A stretch of DNA of 64,000 nt from Lyophyllum atratum (GCA_014905825.1 JACGCN010000002.1:2666001-2730000); one strand, 5' to 3'; counted from the stretch's first letter, positions 43,994-56,642 are shown. Notes: generated by a model not told the origin, from the sequence alone. Made by a program: numbers and translations.

Positions 43994-44481
43994 CTTGGGA
44001 AGGGATTTATTCAACGCTTTCTTCTGTTAAATACGGGAGTTAGATGGCAAAGAGAGCCAAAGGAAATGATGTTCACCGGAGTGGGTATCCTCAAAGGGCC
44101 CGGATACGCTCGTCGGACACGACTTGGGCACAACTTCGTTATAAGCCTTTGCCGTCGTCAGGAGCATTCGTTTTAGCTTTAGTGTTGCCATCGCAAGTAG
44201 AAGAAAGACCAAAGGGAGAACAAGCGCGTCGTGAAAGAAATCCACGTTGAAAGGCTTTGTATTTTTGAGTTGAACCCTGTCAAAGCATCAGTAGATAAGA
44301 TAAGATAAGATCGTTCTGACCTCTATTCCATCGTCAGTGTGATCGATCACTCTATCTCGGGTGTCATGAAAAATAGTTTCGTGGAATGCTAAGATACATA
44401 TTGTACAAAGGTCGTAAAATATAGCGTAAGGGGCGATGTCAAGACCCAAAATAGAGAAACAATGCAACCCAATCTATTCCA
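43994..44481. promoter_or_regulatory. Region upstream of the tail-anchored protein gene, with a GATAA triplet
   Basis: About 490 bp. Three overlapping GATAAG units lie at 44294-44311, about 300 bp upstream of the start at 43993. GATA factors of fungi bind HGATAR, so this could be a nitrogen-, iron- or light-response element. The kha1 3' end lies at the right border. Confidence 0.35.
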
Positions 44482-47400
44482 TCATGCTGTCGTTGCGGCC
44501 TGAAGGATCAACAGACTAGCAGCGGTATTGCTTGCCACCAGCGCCGCACCAACATCACCAACAGTCTTAGGCACCGAGGAGCCGATCGACGCGCCCGCCT
44601 CCGTGATCACCTCCTGCAGCTCACTCTTGTGCGACTCCACCGCCATCCGCCTCGACCGCCCCGCAACAACGATAATATTCCTGACTGGTGTCGATTGCGA
44701 TGCTTCTTTGGCGACAAGCTCGACGATGGTGTGCAGAGGCTTGGCGGATGAGATGGTGCTGAATGTGATTCTTGAGATGGCTGAGGCCGTTTCGGCGTCA
44801 CGGGTGGTCGGGGGGAGGCGTAACGGTCCCATGTTAGGTTGTCTGCCGTGTCGGATGCAAGGCGGGTTTGGGTGTTGTGTTGGCCGTACACTGTATCCGC
44901 GGCGGCAACCGTCTACATGAAGAAGCATGAGAGAGCACTGGACGAATCATGGATTTACCAGCTTACCTGGTGAAGGGCAACAGACATGGGAGCTGTCAGC
45001 GCAGCTCCGGGCTTCTCATCTACGTTGGTGGTACTTGCTCGAGTCAAGTCATCGATCTTCTGTATCCTGACCGCGGTGGCCTGAACGGACGAGTTACGGC
45101 AGAGTTGAACAACAAAGGCTAGGGCTAGACGATCGTCCGGGCCACCGAAGAATGGCATAAATATGTGTTGGCTCTTAGTGCTACTGTACGGAGTGCTGAG
45201 GCCACGATCGACGAACAAGGCCACATGGCTGGGGGAAGTGGAGAAGACATGACGGATGAACTCAGAGTACACCACCGAGTTCGTCTGGTCGTGGGTGGTA
45301 GTCTTGTGGAAGACACCGTCGAAGGGGTTGAGGGCGCCGAGGTGACCCGCATCGTCTTCCACAACGGTGGTGCCTCTGGACCAGGGGAGGATAACCATTT
45401 GCGACTCTGACTCGATGACATGCTTCGAAATAGCGGAGGGGAACTCGTCATGGTTGACCACAGAGAGCGCAGCAGATACTAGGAGATTGTTGAGGTATCC
45501 AAAAGTGCGGAACACCGAAACCACGGGGTCATTATAGATCAGGGATTCAGCCACTTTCGACTTGAGTACAGCGGAGGTACGGTTTGTCAACTCGATGAGA
45601 CGCAGGGCGTTAATAGCGATGCGCGGGGACCGGGCAACGGGCATCGCGGGCGCCTTTTCGAGCGAGCCCCCAACTTCAGACTTTTCGTCGGTCGAAGACA
45701 AAGTCAAGGTGAGTGCCAAGTTTTTGTCGGTCTGGAGAAGTTGCGAAATCGTCATAGCCGCTGGGAGTTGCTCGATCTTGTCCAGCACCAAAGCGAATCT
45801 GGTCTTGATCTCGTCATCAGGAGAATGACGAAGACCAGCGCCACCCTCGGCAACATGGTGGCCGTGGTCAGCGCTCTCACGTGCGCGGTACTTGGGAGGG
45901 TAGAAAAGGAGGGTAAGTGGTGTCGTCATGAAGGTAAGAATGAGCGCATGAACGACAAACATCGAGAACGTGCGAGTGTCCAAGATGTTGGCCTGCAGAC
46001 CGATATTCAAAACGATCAGTTCTACAAGACTAATTTGATTCAGTTAGTCAACATTTCCACAGCTGAGATAACTTGGCGTGCTGACCCCTTGCAACTCATC
46101 AGGGAGCCGATAGCTCCAGATTCGCGCCAGTTGAATCCCGTTGCGGTCGCGGCAGCATAGCACGCAACAAACTTTGAAAAGAACGCTACCAGGCAAATGA
46201 TGATAGTATATCCCCAGGTGATACCGTCGTCCAGAAAGCCAAGATTGGTCTTCAAACCGGATAACGTGAAGTACTGGTCGATCAAAGAAAGATTGTCAGT
46301 ATCAACCATTCATTATGAACGTAGCAAGGGATACGCACGATGGGGAGGAAGACGATGGAAACCAGGTCTTCCAGTTTTTCTACCAAGGAGATCGCGTACC
46401 CGTTCTCATGTGGGATAATGAGACCAGCGAGGAAGCCACCTAATGATACGCTGCGATCAATGACAAGCGATCAAAAGGAAGCCAGCAAAAAAGGCGCACC
46501 GAAGATAGCATGGACGCCTATGATATCCGTGAAGAACGCAGACGAGAACACAATAAGCAGTGTCAAAGTCATCATGCCCGCTGTCGGCGCGCCCTGCTCC
46601 AAACTACCGGTCCACTTCGTGAGCCACACATAGCCCCAACGGCCGGGATACAGAAGCAGGAGGGTGTATCCAACACAAACGAGAAGGACATAAAGTGCAG
46701 TCAACCCCGTGGAGGCGTTGACAAGGGCAACTGTCAAAGCTAACAGGATCCATCCCACAACGTCATTTCCAACGCCGGCAGCGAGAGTAACGGTGCCGAC
46801 TGTGGTGTCAAGAAGTTTCAGTTCGGTAAGGATACGGCAAAGCACGGGAAATGCTGTTATTCCGATGGCAACCGCGGTGAAGAGCAGGAAATAACCAAAG
46901 TTGACGCTGGGATCAATGAATTCTTTATAAAGGCCTACACCGAGTGCAGCGCCAAGGCCGAGTGGTATCAGCAAGCCGGCGATTGAGATGGAAGTGGCTG
47001 ACACGAGATTCCGTTTAATGACTTTGGTGTCGATTTCGAGGCCGACGAGGAAGAGGAAGAGGATTAGGCCGATGGTACTGGTGAGGTTGAGACCCACGAG
47101 GGACGGTTCCGGGAAGATTTTCGCCTGGAATCCGGGGATACGTCCCATCACCGTTGGGCCTAGCAGGATCCCTCCGATGACCTCTGCGATGACACGGGGT
47201 TGACGGATACGGCTTAGGAAGAGCGCCAAGAACTGGGTCATGGCCACGATGATTACTGCAGGCGGTGCATGTTTAGCGGAGAGACATAGGCATCCAGAAA
47301 GAAAACTCACCGAGTTGGATGACCCATAGTCGGAAGGGATCTGCGGTCACGTAGTCGACTGGGTTATCACCTGAAATGACTCCTCCCTAGAAGCCGTCAA

Positions 47401-47505
47401 TATTGAAAGACTGGACTCGACATAAAAGGCGCTTACCTGCTCAGAGGCCTTCCGAGGAAGGAGGCCACGGGCGACGTGAGCCACTAAGTGAGACAGTTCA
47501 CCCAT
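44482..47505 (-). CDS. kha1: K+/H+ antiporter Kha1 (CPA2 family)
   Basis: Starts MGELSHLVAHVARGLL. About 12 membrane helices typical of CPA2 exchangers: QFLALFLSRIRQPRVIAEVI, GGILLGPTVMGRIPGF, LFLFLVGLEIDTKVIKRNL, ITAFPVLCRILTELKLLDT, AAGVGNDVVGWILLALTVAL (the conserved Asp is in GNDVVGW), ISLVEKLEDLVSIVFLPIYF and SGLKTNLGFLDDG. A long cytosolic domain with two universal-stress-like halves follows. Kha1 exchanges K+ for H+ in Golgi membranes. Near 44810-44815 (six G on the plus strand) the C-terminal frame changes between DNLTWDRYASP and RDAETASAISRITFS. A 44-nt GTTACG..CTCAG intron or one missing base in the C run would repair it. The end is SLLILQAATTA. Confidence 0.9.
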
Positions 47506-47866
47506 CGTGGTGGCCGGTGAAGGGGAACGGTGGAGACTCCTTTACATGTTATCATCTTATATACTTTCCGCAAGTGAGACACAGGAACGGGGAGGTCTGG
47601 GCGTGCGAAGGGCCCCAAAACAAACTATCTGATCGCGCCATTACATTGATGGGAGGTAATACATATGATCGAGGCCACGTACAGCCTCATGGTGCCTACG
47701 CGTATCCATATCCGTCTTCCTGGGGCGAGCAGGTGCTCGTGTAATCAGTCACCAAGTAAATCTACCTGGCCCCAAGTCTTTTATATGAAAAGTATACGTG
47801 GGTCATGGAAAATCCTCAATGCTTCCATGCCCAACAGGGGGGCAATAAAGGCACTCTCGGGGCGAC
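47506..47866. other. Region between the kha1 start and the bud31 stop
   Basis: 361 bp, both genes on the minus strand. It must hold the kha1 promoter. No coding sequence seen. Confidence 0.4.
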
Positions 47867-48524
47867 CTAGGAATCAGAACTACAGCCGCGGCAACCTGTA
47901 AAATGATGAATAACGAAGTACAAGCGGAGAAGAAACTCCACCACGCACCACAGTGAACACACTCGACGACCGTTCCACTCCGGACTTGTGCCTTCGGAAC
48001 TCTGCAAACACATGTTGAACCTTGGTAGTTCATGTCCTAGGAAACATGGAATAAGTGATGCACTGTAACAACGTTTCTGAATGCAGACTGACCCTTGTCT
48101 GGATACATCTCAGGCAACATAGTTTCTCGTAGCCTGTCTTCTTCCACTTGGCGATTAGACTTGCCCACATTAGTTTCGGAGACGGAAAGATGGACCATAA
48201 ACTCACTTGGCGTCAGCATATCCCTCCTTCAGCAGCCAGTCGTAGAGTTCCCTGCTGATGGCCTCGCGCTTGTAGTACAGCTCGTAGATGTACCGCGAGC
48301 GTGTATGTGATATCCGCATGATAGGCCACAGAGATTCTGCCTTGCGCTTGCCTTCATGCGATTCATTCTCGGCGTCTCTCATCTTCTTCGCATAGTCGTC
48401 GAGAATCTGAGTTCAGGGGGGTTAGAATTGGTTTCAACGGCAAAAGACTGAGCCAACGCACGGTTTCGATGTCCTCGAACCCCTCCGGTGGTTGCTTCGT
48501 CCTCGTCGTCTTTATTCTGGGCAT
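47867..48524 (-). CDS. bud31: Pre-mRNA splicing factor Bud31 (G10 protein)
   Basis: Starts [20 protein letters not shown] and continues over introns through [97 protein letters not shown] and [14 protein letters not shown]. Near-identical to the universal family of about 145-150 residues, with all zinc-cluster Cys present. Bud31 belongs to the Prp19-associated core of the catalytic spliceosome. Four or five exons. Divergent from the TB2/DP1 gene, start codons 291 bp apart. Confidence 0.95.
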
Positions 48525-48815
48525 AGCCGTGGACAACAATGGGAGAGATATAGCAAGTCTGCCAACTCCGCCGCACGACACCCTCGATGCGGTTACGTAA
48601 GCTAGTCCGTATTGAAAGCCAAACACCGTGACGGCCACTCACTCGGCTATGGACCACTGAGGACACTCATGTCCACGACTCTGCTCTTCTGCTGCTTACC
48701 AGCACTCTAGAACGCGTATTTCGCAGCTTATACAGCCCAAGCACATCTCCAAGGCACTAGTTTCACCCGTCACCTTTACTTCCGTGTCGCTTTTGATCGT
48801 CGTCGATTGACGACC

Positions 48816-50887
48816 ATGCCTCTATTCGTCCCTCTTCTGCGTCTGGTTATGCTATTTCTTAACATTTATGAGTCCTACAAAACTCTCAAACCAGCACCAC
48901 CATCAGCTCGCAATGAAGGTCGTCCAAGCCAGCGTGCTCTTACCCAGAGAAAGCGAGACATGAAGGGATGTCTAGCCGTGTGGATTATCTGGGTAAATGC
49001 CCCCTTCTCACTCAACAGCCCTGAAAGCTAACAAATTGATGATTAGAGTTGCCTTGTCATCTACGAAGGATTTGTCGAAAGCTTGATTAGCCTGTTCGTG
49101 CCGTTTTACGATGAAGTCAAGTCCTTGGGGCTCTTGTTTCTCATTCTAACGCGTGCAAGGGTATGTTCTTGACTCTGAATCCTTTCATGATTTTAACGCG
49201 AATTTTAGGGTGCGGAACCCATATTTCTACACCTCATTCGTCCACTGGTAAAGCCATATGCCCCAACCATCGACATGTTGCTCGACATCGCCCGTATGAT
49301 CGGTGATATCACATTCGCAATCCTGGATATTCCAATGCAACTTGCCTCTACTTGCTGGGGGAATTCAATGTTCTCTGCATGAAGGTTCGGACCCTGAGAC
49401 GGACGGGCACGCGAGAACCAGCTGCACCCGCAGCCAGTGCAAGCCTCGGCGAGTCTGAAACGCGCAGTAGGCACGCGATCAACGGGACCAAGAACCACTT
49501 CTCTTCCCGAAGAAGACAAGCTCGGATCGACGGCCCTCTTCACACAGTCGTCCCAGGTTCAGGTGATTCTGATCGCCGTCCTTCTCAAACGTACCCACGA
49601 GTCGACAAGGTTGGCCAACGCGCTAACGGAAGTGATCACCCAGACACTCGTCAAGTGTGGTATCCCCCACCGTCATCTTACTCAGGACGAAGAGAACGCA
49701 CACGATCCCGATAGTACCATCTCTGGGCTCCCCGCCGTGGAAATAGACACTGGCTTTCTATCAAGTGAAGCTATGCGGGGACAGGCAGTAGTTGACGAGT
49801 GGCGACAATACCCCCCTTTCCCATCAGCATATCCACCTACTCCTATTGTTGCGTCTTCAGGATTACCTAACGCAGGCGCTTCTTCCGCCCGCGTTCAGCC
49901 TCTCTCCAGTTCCCTCATGTTATCCGAGATCCTCGAGGACTCTGCCCAGCAGGATTTTTCTAGGTCGCTCCTGCCGCCACGAAAGCCCTTAAACCCCGGC
50001 TTCGTTGTGGCTTGAGCGACGAACACCATATTTCCGGGGTTCAAAACATTCATCTCGAAAGCATGTCAGTTGACTCTGACAGCGAGGAAGATGAAGAAGA
50101 AGATGAGTTCAATACCACTTTACAAACACCAATGCCACCACTGCGGGCGACGCGGTCCGGCATCGTTCCTGTTATTCCAATGATTCGCGAGGTCTCGATG
50201 GCTTCATCTGTAGCAAGCCACTCCACTACTTTGACAACTGCTGGGCATGGTTCCTTGCGAACGCAATCATCCTCCGAGTCGCTATCATCGAGTGCTCTCT
50301 CTGTGTCGGACTTATCATCTGTCTTGGGCAAAAAGCGGCCCCTACCCGTCGACGTGATAGACGCGAAGAACAAGGTCCATGCCGAGGGAGGATCAACAGG
50401 CGGATCCAGACCACGTAGTAGACTTCCCCCTGATCGCTCTACTAGGCGAATACGCACCAATGTTCCTTCCCGACAATCCCGAGAACAAGTTCGAAACGAA
50501 GATCTCGACGAGGATCCGAGAACACGTCCTCGAGCACGGATGATCATGACGCGGACAGCATCAACGATCGCAAACCTGCTTACCCCAAACGACGAAAGGT
50601 CATCTTATCACCGGGACGAGCTGTAAATGCTCCTCGACCCGTCCGGGCCAGAGTTGCCCGATATGCAAGTGCTCCTACGAAGGCTCAGATACCAAAGCCT
50701 CCCAAGCCACCTAAGGCCCCCTGCAGCCTCTTTTCGTGTTAATTCTTCTCGATTGCAAACACGTTCCAATACACGCTCTGCGGGCAGTGCTGCTGCCAGC
50801 GACGCCAGCTTATCCTCTATAAACTCCCGTGCGACGCGACTCAAGACCAAACCCGCTGAGACTGTCGAGCCTCTGCAGAGGGTATAG
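48816..50887 (+). CDS. TB2/DP1/HVA22 (REEP/Yop1)-family protein with a long disordered tail, frame-disrupted
   Basis: ATG 48816 begins the TB2/DP1/HVA22 domain over three exons: LLRLVMLFLNIYESYKTLK, LAVWIIW, CLVIYEGFVESLISLFVPFY, EVKSLGLLFLILTRARGAEP, and LIRPLVKPYAPTIDMLLDIA. These proteins form hairpins that curve ER tubules. Behind it lie about 450 codons of coding-like tail (VDEWRQYPPFPSAYPPTP, DSDSEEDEEEDEFNTTLQTP, RARVARYASAPTKAQIPKPP, then SASDASLSS-type Ser-rich sequence to TAG 50887). The tail changes frame at about 49370-49700, 50000, 50585 and 50715 without usable introns in most places, each time near C or G runs. Either base miscalls or decay. The TB2/DP1 part is intact. Confidence 0.7.
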
Positions 50888-52570
50888 TCGCGCCCGCCAT
50901 TGGATTAGAGGTGACAGGACTCGAAACCATAGATTCTTAACATCCATTTGTATATCTATTCTTACCACTACCAGCCCTCATCATACGTCTGTCGCCCGTC
51001 ACACCCATCATACGCATCTATGTATTTACTTTTATTCTTGTCCCCATCTCGAATCGAACCGATCTCAGAAATACCGAACGAACCAAGGTGTCATACGACT
51101 CCTCGAGGCCACCATGCGTTTTGTTATCGGCCTCCGTCATTGGAAGTATCACACGTCGCTGGACACACAAAGTCACATCACGTCCGTTGTTGAGAGATGT
51201 TATTTGATGGTTTTGCGGAGAAACGCGCCCCGGTAAGGTTCCACCCCTGCCTCCTTGCGGGTCGGTCATGGTTACGCCTCGAGTTAAAGTTGGGGTACAA
51301 TCAGTGGCCATGTTTGACCTGAGAGAACTATCGCTGATCAGGGTTTTCACGTCTGCAATTGAGCAAGGTTCTCAGTTGAGTCAAGTCAAGTATCGACTGG
51401 CATGTTGACTTGTTGAGAGTACCTCCCAGCTTCTCGACTTGTCTGCTTCTCCTCAGGGCTAATGACGTTACATTCCATATTTAATTATCCGTCATGCAGC
51501 TAACTTACACCGCATTCAGGGAGCTAGTCTGTATGCACGGCGATCATGACAACGGTTCTGGCATGTAGTCTCTCGTACCAACCGAACCGGCTTGAAGGCT
51601 GGCTCTTCCCGCCGCCGGACATAGAGGCACGACCCGAAATAAGCAGTAATCACCGCACAATCTGAAAGCATTCTCAATTTATACCGTGTCTCTGCTTCAT
51701 CACGGGCTCGTCAGCGGGTGATAGTAGCTCCGTTTATTCAAAGCGAAAGCCAACACCACGATGCACGCTAATATACGCGTTAATCGTCGCGTCAATATAA
51801 GGTTCGGAAGGGACACCACGCTCTCATGCAAATCAGCTGAGAGCAGGAAGATATGTGGGGAATCCCGTTTCCCCGGGGTCCTCAACATCGTGGCTGACGC
51901 GCCTCGGAGATGCAGGATCTGAGGTTGAGGTTCAAGCCACAGCCTGGCATCTGGGAGTCGAAGCATACTAAGTCATGGTGATGGTGCTCTCTTCTGATGA
52001 TACCTTCCTTCATTTGCGGGCTGTGGAGACGCCTGCACTTTGCACCCACAAATCTTGACCGAAGAACATGTATTTGACGACAGTGCCTTACTTGCAGCCA
52101 CACTATGAGGTGCAGAGATGATCGCATATCGGATCAGCGGGAAGACACACGGGTGACATCTACGATCATGATGTGCTTCTCGGTGGCGGATTTCCTTTTT
52201 GGATCATCTTAAGTGGCGGGTTTGTTTATCGACACGGGTTATGTCAAATACCACGTCCATAACTCTTGCGTTTTTCCACCAGACAGGCCCGGTTTAGATC
52301 AGGTGTGGCTATGATCTTCTGTTGACGGCGATATTTCCCTATACGTTGTATGAATGCCGGGATTACAATCCATCAGGTCACGGATACCCCGTCCGTACAG
52401 CGAGGACCTGGCGGGCGATGCTCTTCTTTGCATCCTCGCACAGTCCACGCGTTATCCACGCGTAATTTTGCCGCCCTATAAGGTCTGGGTTATCGTCCCC
52501 AACAACCTCTCAGTCCCGCCCCAGCGTCTGACTCCAATCACCCCAGTGATCCTCAGTATCCTTGCAATTC
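50888..52570. other. Long intergenic region
   Basis: About 1.7 kb, the longest gene-poor stretch here. No ORF with coding character on either strand; frames such as 51700-51966 and 52354-52611 have no conserved content. No transposon ends, long repeats or convincing tRNA. The right end should contain the promoter, and possibly an unseen first exon, of the next gene. Confidence 0.4.
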
Positions 52571-54372
52571 ATTCGCATGCCCTCGAAAAGAAGGAACAAA
52601 CGAGTGCCTAAGGACATGTCACATATCACGAAGGACCCAAAAGTGAGCATGTATCCTCCAAAAGAGCACGATCTTGCCCTAATTCGGAATCTTTCCTTGC
52701 AGTGTACTTTACACCATTGGGGTACGAAGGTAGGAACAGCTTTCCCGTCGGAGAAGCAGGGAGGGAATTTAGGCCCTGCGGTTGGCCCTGCTCTTGGTCA
52801 AGAGATAACGCTCAGTTTCGGGCCCGTGACCAATCCACTTCCTGTTCCTAAGGATACCCAAACTCCTCCCAATCCAACGCCACCGTCTCAAGCATCGTTA
52901 GGGATAGCACCTTACTTCCTTCCTTTGTCGCCAGACGTGTTGACTGAGAATGCGCAAGGTGAGCCATCTTCATTCCATCCTCGAAACGTCTCTTGACACC
53001 ATCCGCAAACCCAGCTCAGTACGCGTCGACGATACCAATGCCGCCTCATCTGCGTGAAGATTCTCGTGGAAGCCCGGCAGGACATTCTTACAGGATGGCG
53101 TCCAATTTTCCCAGTCACATTAGACCTGGCGAAGGATACCATTCTCCATCACCATCTTTGTCCTCGGACTCACCATACCAAACATCGTTTAACATGGGTG
53201 GATCGTATTACTCACCGTCGACGCACGCGGATAATCTCACCCCGTCACCTCTTGCCTTTATGTCTGGCTTACAATTGCCTATTTCGCCGAGTCACCCAGA
53301 ACCAGAGGCTTCTTTGGATGTACCCATTCACGCTGGGTACTCCTCTAATATGGGTGATCCCCTTAGGCATGCTACCAGGAAACGAAGGTCCCATTGTCTG
53401 GGTCGTATACGACTCACTCAACTATCAACTCCCTTACCCAGAATCGAACGGTCACCTGGACTTTCCCAACCCGTCATTTAGTAATTCATTATATCATTTT
53501 GACGCTTCCGTGGACGTTAATATCTTCATATGCAAGATTTTCCTCGCCGATCGTCCCTTGCTACCTCCCCGGCTCAATTCGAAACTTCTACGAGCCGCCC
53601 AGTCCACCCTTGGCATCGTTCTTATCTTTCCTACCATCCAATGCAGCCAGGAATAGTGGACAGCGAGAGCGCATCGTTTCCATCACGTCCGGCAAATCTT
53701 ACCAATGTGCCCTCCACGCAAGTCAGTTCGGCGCCCGACATGTCGCAGAATCCTTGGAACGGAGGACCTGACTCATCCCTCCAAGTAATGATCCGACGTC
53801 AAGCTTTCGAAGTAAATCGAAATCAACTGGCGTCTTATTCATTGCCTTCGGCTTCGTTACAGCAGCCGCCCCCTTCCGATTCCCTTCCACCCGTCCATCA
53901 TACTCGAGGAGCGAATTCTCGAAGGCGAACTGCTAGCACTCCATACCTAATACCTCCTGCTCGCTCGGAACGAGTTTTAAGCTCCTCGGGAAGCATACCT
54001 CCTCGTCATATTGATCGCGGTCTGACTGTGATGGAGAGAACTGATGTCACTTCATCCTTCGGACCGGCAGCATATGAATGTGTATCCACCACCTCTCAGC
54101 AGACATATGATCCGTCTTTCAACAATTCATGGCCGCCAGGCCCCGGGCCGTCGATACCGTCGGGGTCTCGTCCTCCCATGAGACATACACCCAGGCCACC
54201 GAGGAGCAGCCTACGGTCTTCCCAGTCCCAACAGACGTCTCTTAATTACATGGCGAGCCCATCTGGCTTCAACTACAGCGTCTCCCAACTCCCGCTCGAA
54301 GGGAACAGTGATCAGCACAGACCTAATCACGATATGGCAGGTTGGCCGAATGGTGGTGAATTCTTCGGATAA
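52571..54372 (+). CDS. Ser/Pro-rich disordered protein, unrecognised; exon structure partly uncertain
   Basis: The first clear exon starts MPSKRRNKRVPKDMSH, with HDLALIRNLSLQCTLHHWGT as the only ordered-looking part. An intron (GTGAGC..CCCAG, about 52960-53015) joins TENAQ to AQYASTIPMPPHLR. A long Ser/Pro/Tyr-rich part follows (SPSLSSDSPYQTSFNMGGSY). A second junction near 53460-53540 is needed to reach MQDFPRRSSLATSP, but phase does not close cleanly. It ends GWPNGGEFFG at TAA 54370. Composition resembles the activation regions of fungal transcription factors; the basic N-terminus might contact DNA, but no known DNA-binding domain is seen. A true first exon may lie upstream. Confidence 0.55.
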
Positions 54373-54812
54373 TTTATGCAAGTATTTCTTATGCCCTAAA
54401 GCATGGAATCAAAAGTGCGGATCCGTTACATCTGGAGGTTGGTATTTTGCCATCATGTGCGAGAAGTTGATACACAGACTTCCAATAACCGAATAATCTT
54501 ATCTCTAAGTCAATTTCGAGCACTCACCTTTTTTATTACTCCATGTTCATTTCTCAGTTTTACCATGCCGCCCCTTTCTGCGCAGATCATGGCTCTGGTC
54601 CACTGCCTACTTACATTTTGCAGCTAATCTAAACCCTTAATCTCTCCGTGATAGTTGTATGTACATAATTCATTTTCGCTGACTCCCAAGGTTCCAAACC
54701 GATCAATATGCCCTATCGACGATAACAAGCGGATAGCTACTATTAAACGCACATAGATGGGTATGGCGACAATTATATTTAATAATGATGGAAGTGGGGA
54801 GTTATAGTCTAA
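54373..54812. other. Intergenic region, convergent 3' ends
   Basis: About 440 bp, AT-rich, between the Ser/Pro-rich gene and the PPR-like gene. Nothing recognised. Confidence 0.4.
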
Positions 54813-56484
54813 TCAGTCATTTGCATCTGTGTCCTCTGCTCTAGGCAACATTTCCCTCTTCGCTTTTTCAATCGCCATCCTAAGTTCCGCAGGCGCGGTA
54901 CCTTCGTCGCTAATGTCCAGTGCTGCAAAAGCCGCACGGCGAAAGATGCGTCTTAGAGGTACCACAGGAGAACTGCATACCCTCCGCTACGGGCCTATCA
55001 CCGTCAACCATGGACCGCGTCGGAACCCTGTATTTTGTCTCAACCATCGGCTCGCGCAGATATGCGAACAGATGACCTGCGAGCTCGAACTCCTGACCGG
55101 CAAGCAGATGCAAGGACCTTGTCTGCAAAGTCATCATCAACCTTAAGCTTTCTGATCCCGTGAATGCTCGTAAGGCCCATGAACCGTTCGCCCCACCGCC
55201 ACGCGCCAACTTTCCGTCCCATACGGGTGTCGATGCGGACTCGGTTTACCAGGTGCCGCATCGCGAGGGAGTATGTGATCATGTTGGGCTCAAGGTGATA
55301 GGCACGGAACGTGCCGAGGGCAACAGTAGGCGCCGACATAGTCATGTGTATAGACGAAGGCGCGCATGGCGATATTCAGTAGGGGTGCGGTCAATGGGAA
55401 GGGTGACCGCGTCGTGAAAGTCAAGCATGTCGCGGAACAGTTGACGGGGCGGAATGATGATGTCGGAGTCTCTGTGGGCGCGTAGTCGTGCGGTGCGTGC
55501 ATCGGCTTGATAAACCTTTGCGAGGAGCTTGAATAACGGGGCAAAAGTGGCTGCGTTGGGCGAGGTTGTGGTGGTTTTGGAGAGCTCGACGACAACACGG
55601 TACAAAGAGAACGCGGATTCCAAAGATTTTTGTCGCAGCTCGCGGGAGATGAGGGTGTTGAAGATGTTAATGTCAGGATCGACATCTTGGACTTTCATCT
55701 TCTCGAGAACCTTTTGGAACGCCCCCCAATCAGATGAACTTGTCTGGTTTAGCGCTTTCATTATGGTCGCGTAGGGGGCTGATCTCGACGGCTTTTTACG
55801 ACCGGAATCGGCGACAGTTCGAAAAGCATCGTCAAGCTGTCCAGCTCGTGTTTGGACATCCACAAGCTTCGTGAGCAATGTGCTGCTCGGAGTGTATTCC
55901 TCTCCCCGAGTTTCGGTGAATACTGCCACGACGCGTAATATATGATCGTTGGAGACCCCTAGTCTGCCTAGGACATCGAACAGGTGGAGGAGCTTGGCTT
56001 CTGTGTATTCCGGGTCTAGGGCGATGGCTTCGAGTGCCCGCTGGACTTCGGTGTCGGATTCAGACAGCGCAAGCGCTACCGCGGTCATCTCCGCCTGCGT
56101 CTGCATTGGTGGGATGACGCCGCCGGCGAGCATACGCTCGTAGACACTAGTCGCATCTTTGAAGCGAAAGTGCTCTACCAAGAACGATATGAGTTTGCCA
56201 TAAACGACATCGGGGGCTGTCGTGTTTGCGAGCAATCGATCCAGCCGCCTATGAATGTATTTGTCGATGGAACTGGGGTCCTGTTCCGTGTGTATAACGT
56301 TGTACAGGTTCGAAATGAAGCTTTTCAACCTTCCACGTTCGGTTTTCCCGGGCCCATAGTCGTTCCTTGGTAAACGTTGGTATGCGAGTGGTCTTGCATG
56401 ACATAATTGCCCGTTAAAGCGAGGTGGGAGGGAGAGAAGGATGCGCCTCGTGGAATTGAATAATGACCTTAAAATGAGGGTCAT
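54813..56484 (-). CDS. Mitochondrial PPR-like protein, reading frame broken in the C-terminal third
   Basis: ATG 56484 gives a basic leader (MTLILRSLFNSTRRILLSLP) suited to mitochondrial import. Helical-pair repeats follow: LISFLVEHFRFKDATSVYER, HLFDVLGRLGVSNDHILRVV, LVDVQTRAGQLDDAFRTVAD, YATIMKALNQTSSSDWGAFQ and NIFNTLISRELRQKSLESAF, the pattern of PPR proteins that act on organelle RNA. From about 55400 downward the family-like sequence is spread over all frames: LLNIAMRAFVYTHDYVGA, VALGTFRAYHLEPNMITYSL, LLAGQEFELAGHLFAYLREP, RIFRRAAFAALDISDEGTAP, ending DTDAND at 54813. At least four one-base shifts are needed. Introns do not explain them. Sequence error or a decaying gene. Confidence 0.65.
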
Positions 56485-56642
56485 ATCATGGCCAGATACA
56501 GCCCCATACGACGTCTTGAGCAGGAGAACAAGTCGCGGTGGTGAAGAAAAAAAGTTGAGGCGTTTCCGAGTCTGTCACAAGTCCTCCTGACCACTGACAT
56601 TCAACACGACCAAATAATAACCTCCACTCTTCGTCCACCAAC

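Noticed and set aside
51040..51070. B-box-like sequence (reverse strand GGTTCGATTCG) suggesting a tRNA
   Set aside because: No matching A box, no paired acceptor stem and no cloverleaf could be drawn on either side.
50888..52570. Gene-poor stretch as a transposon remnant
   Set aside because: No terminal repeats, target-site duplications or transposase or reverse-transcriptase motifs in any frame.
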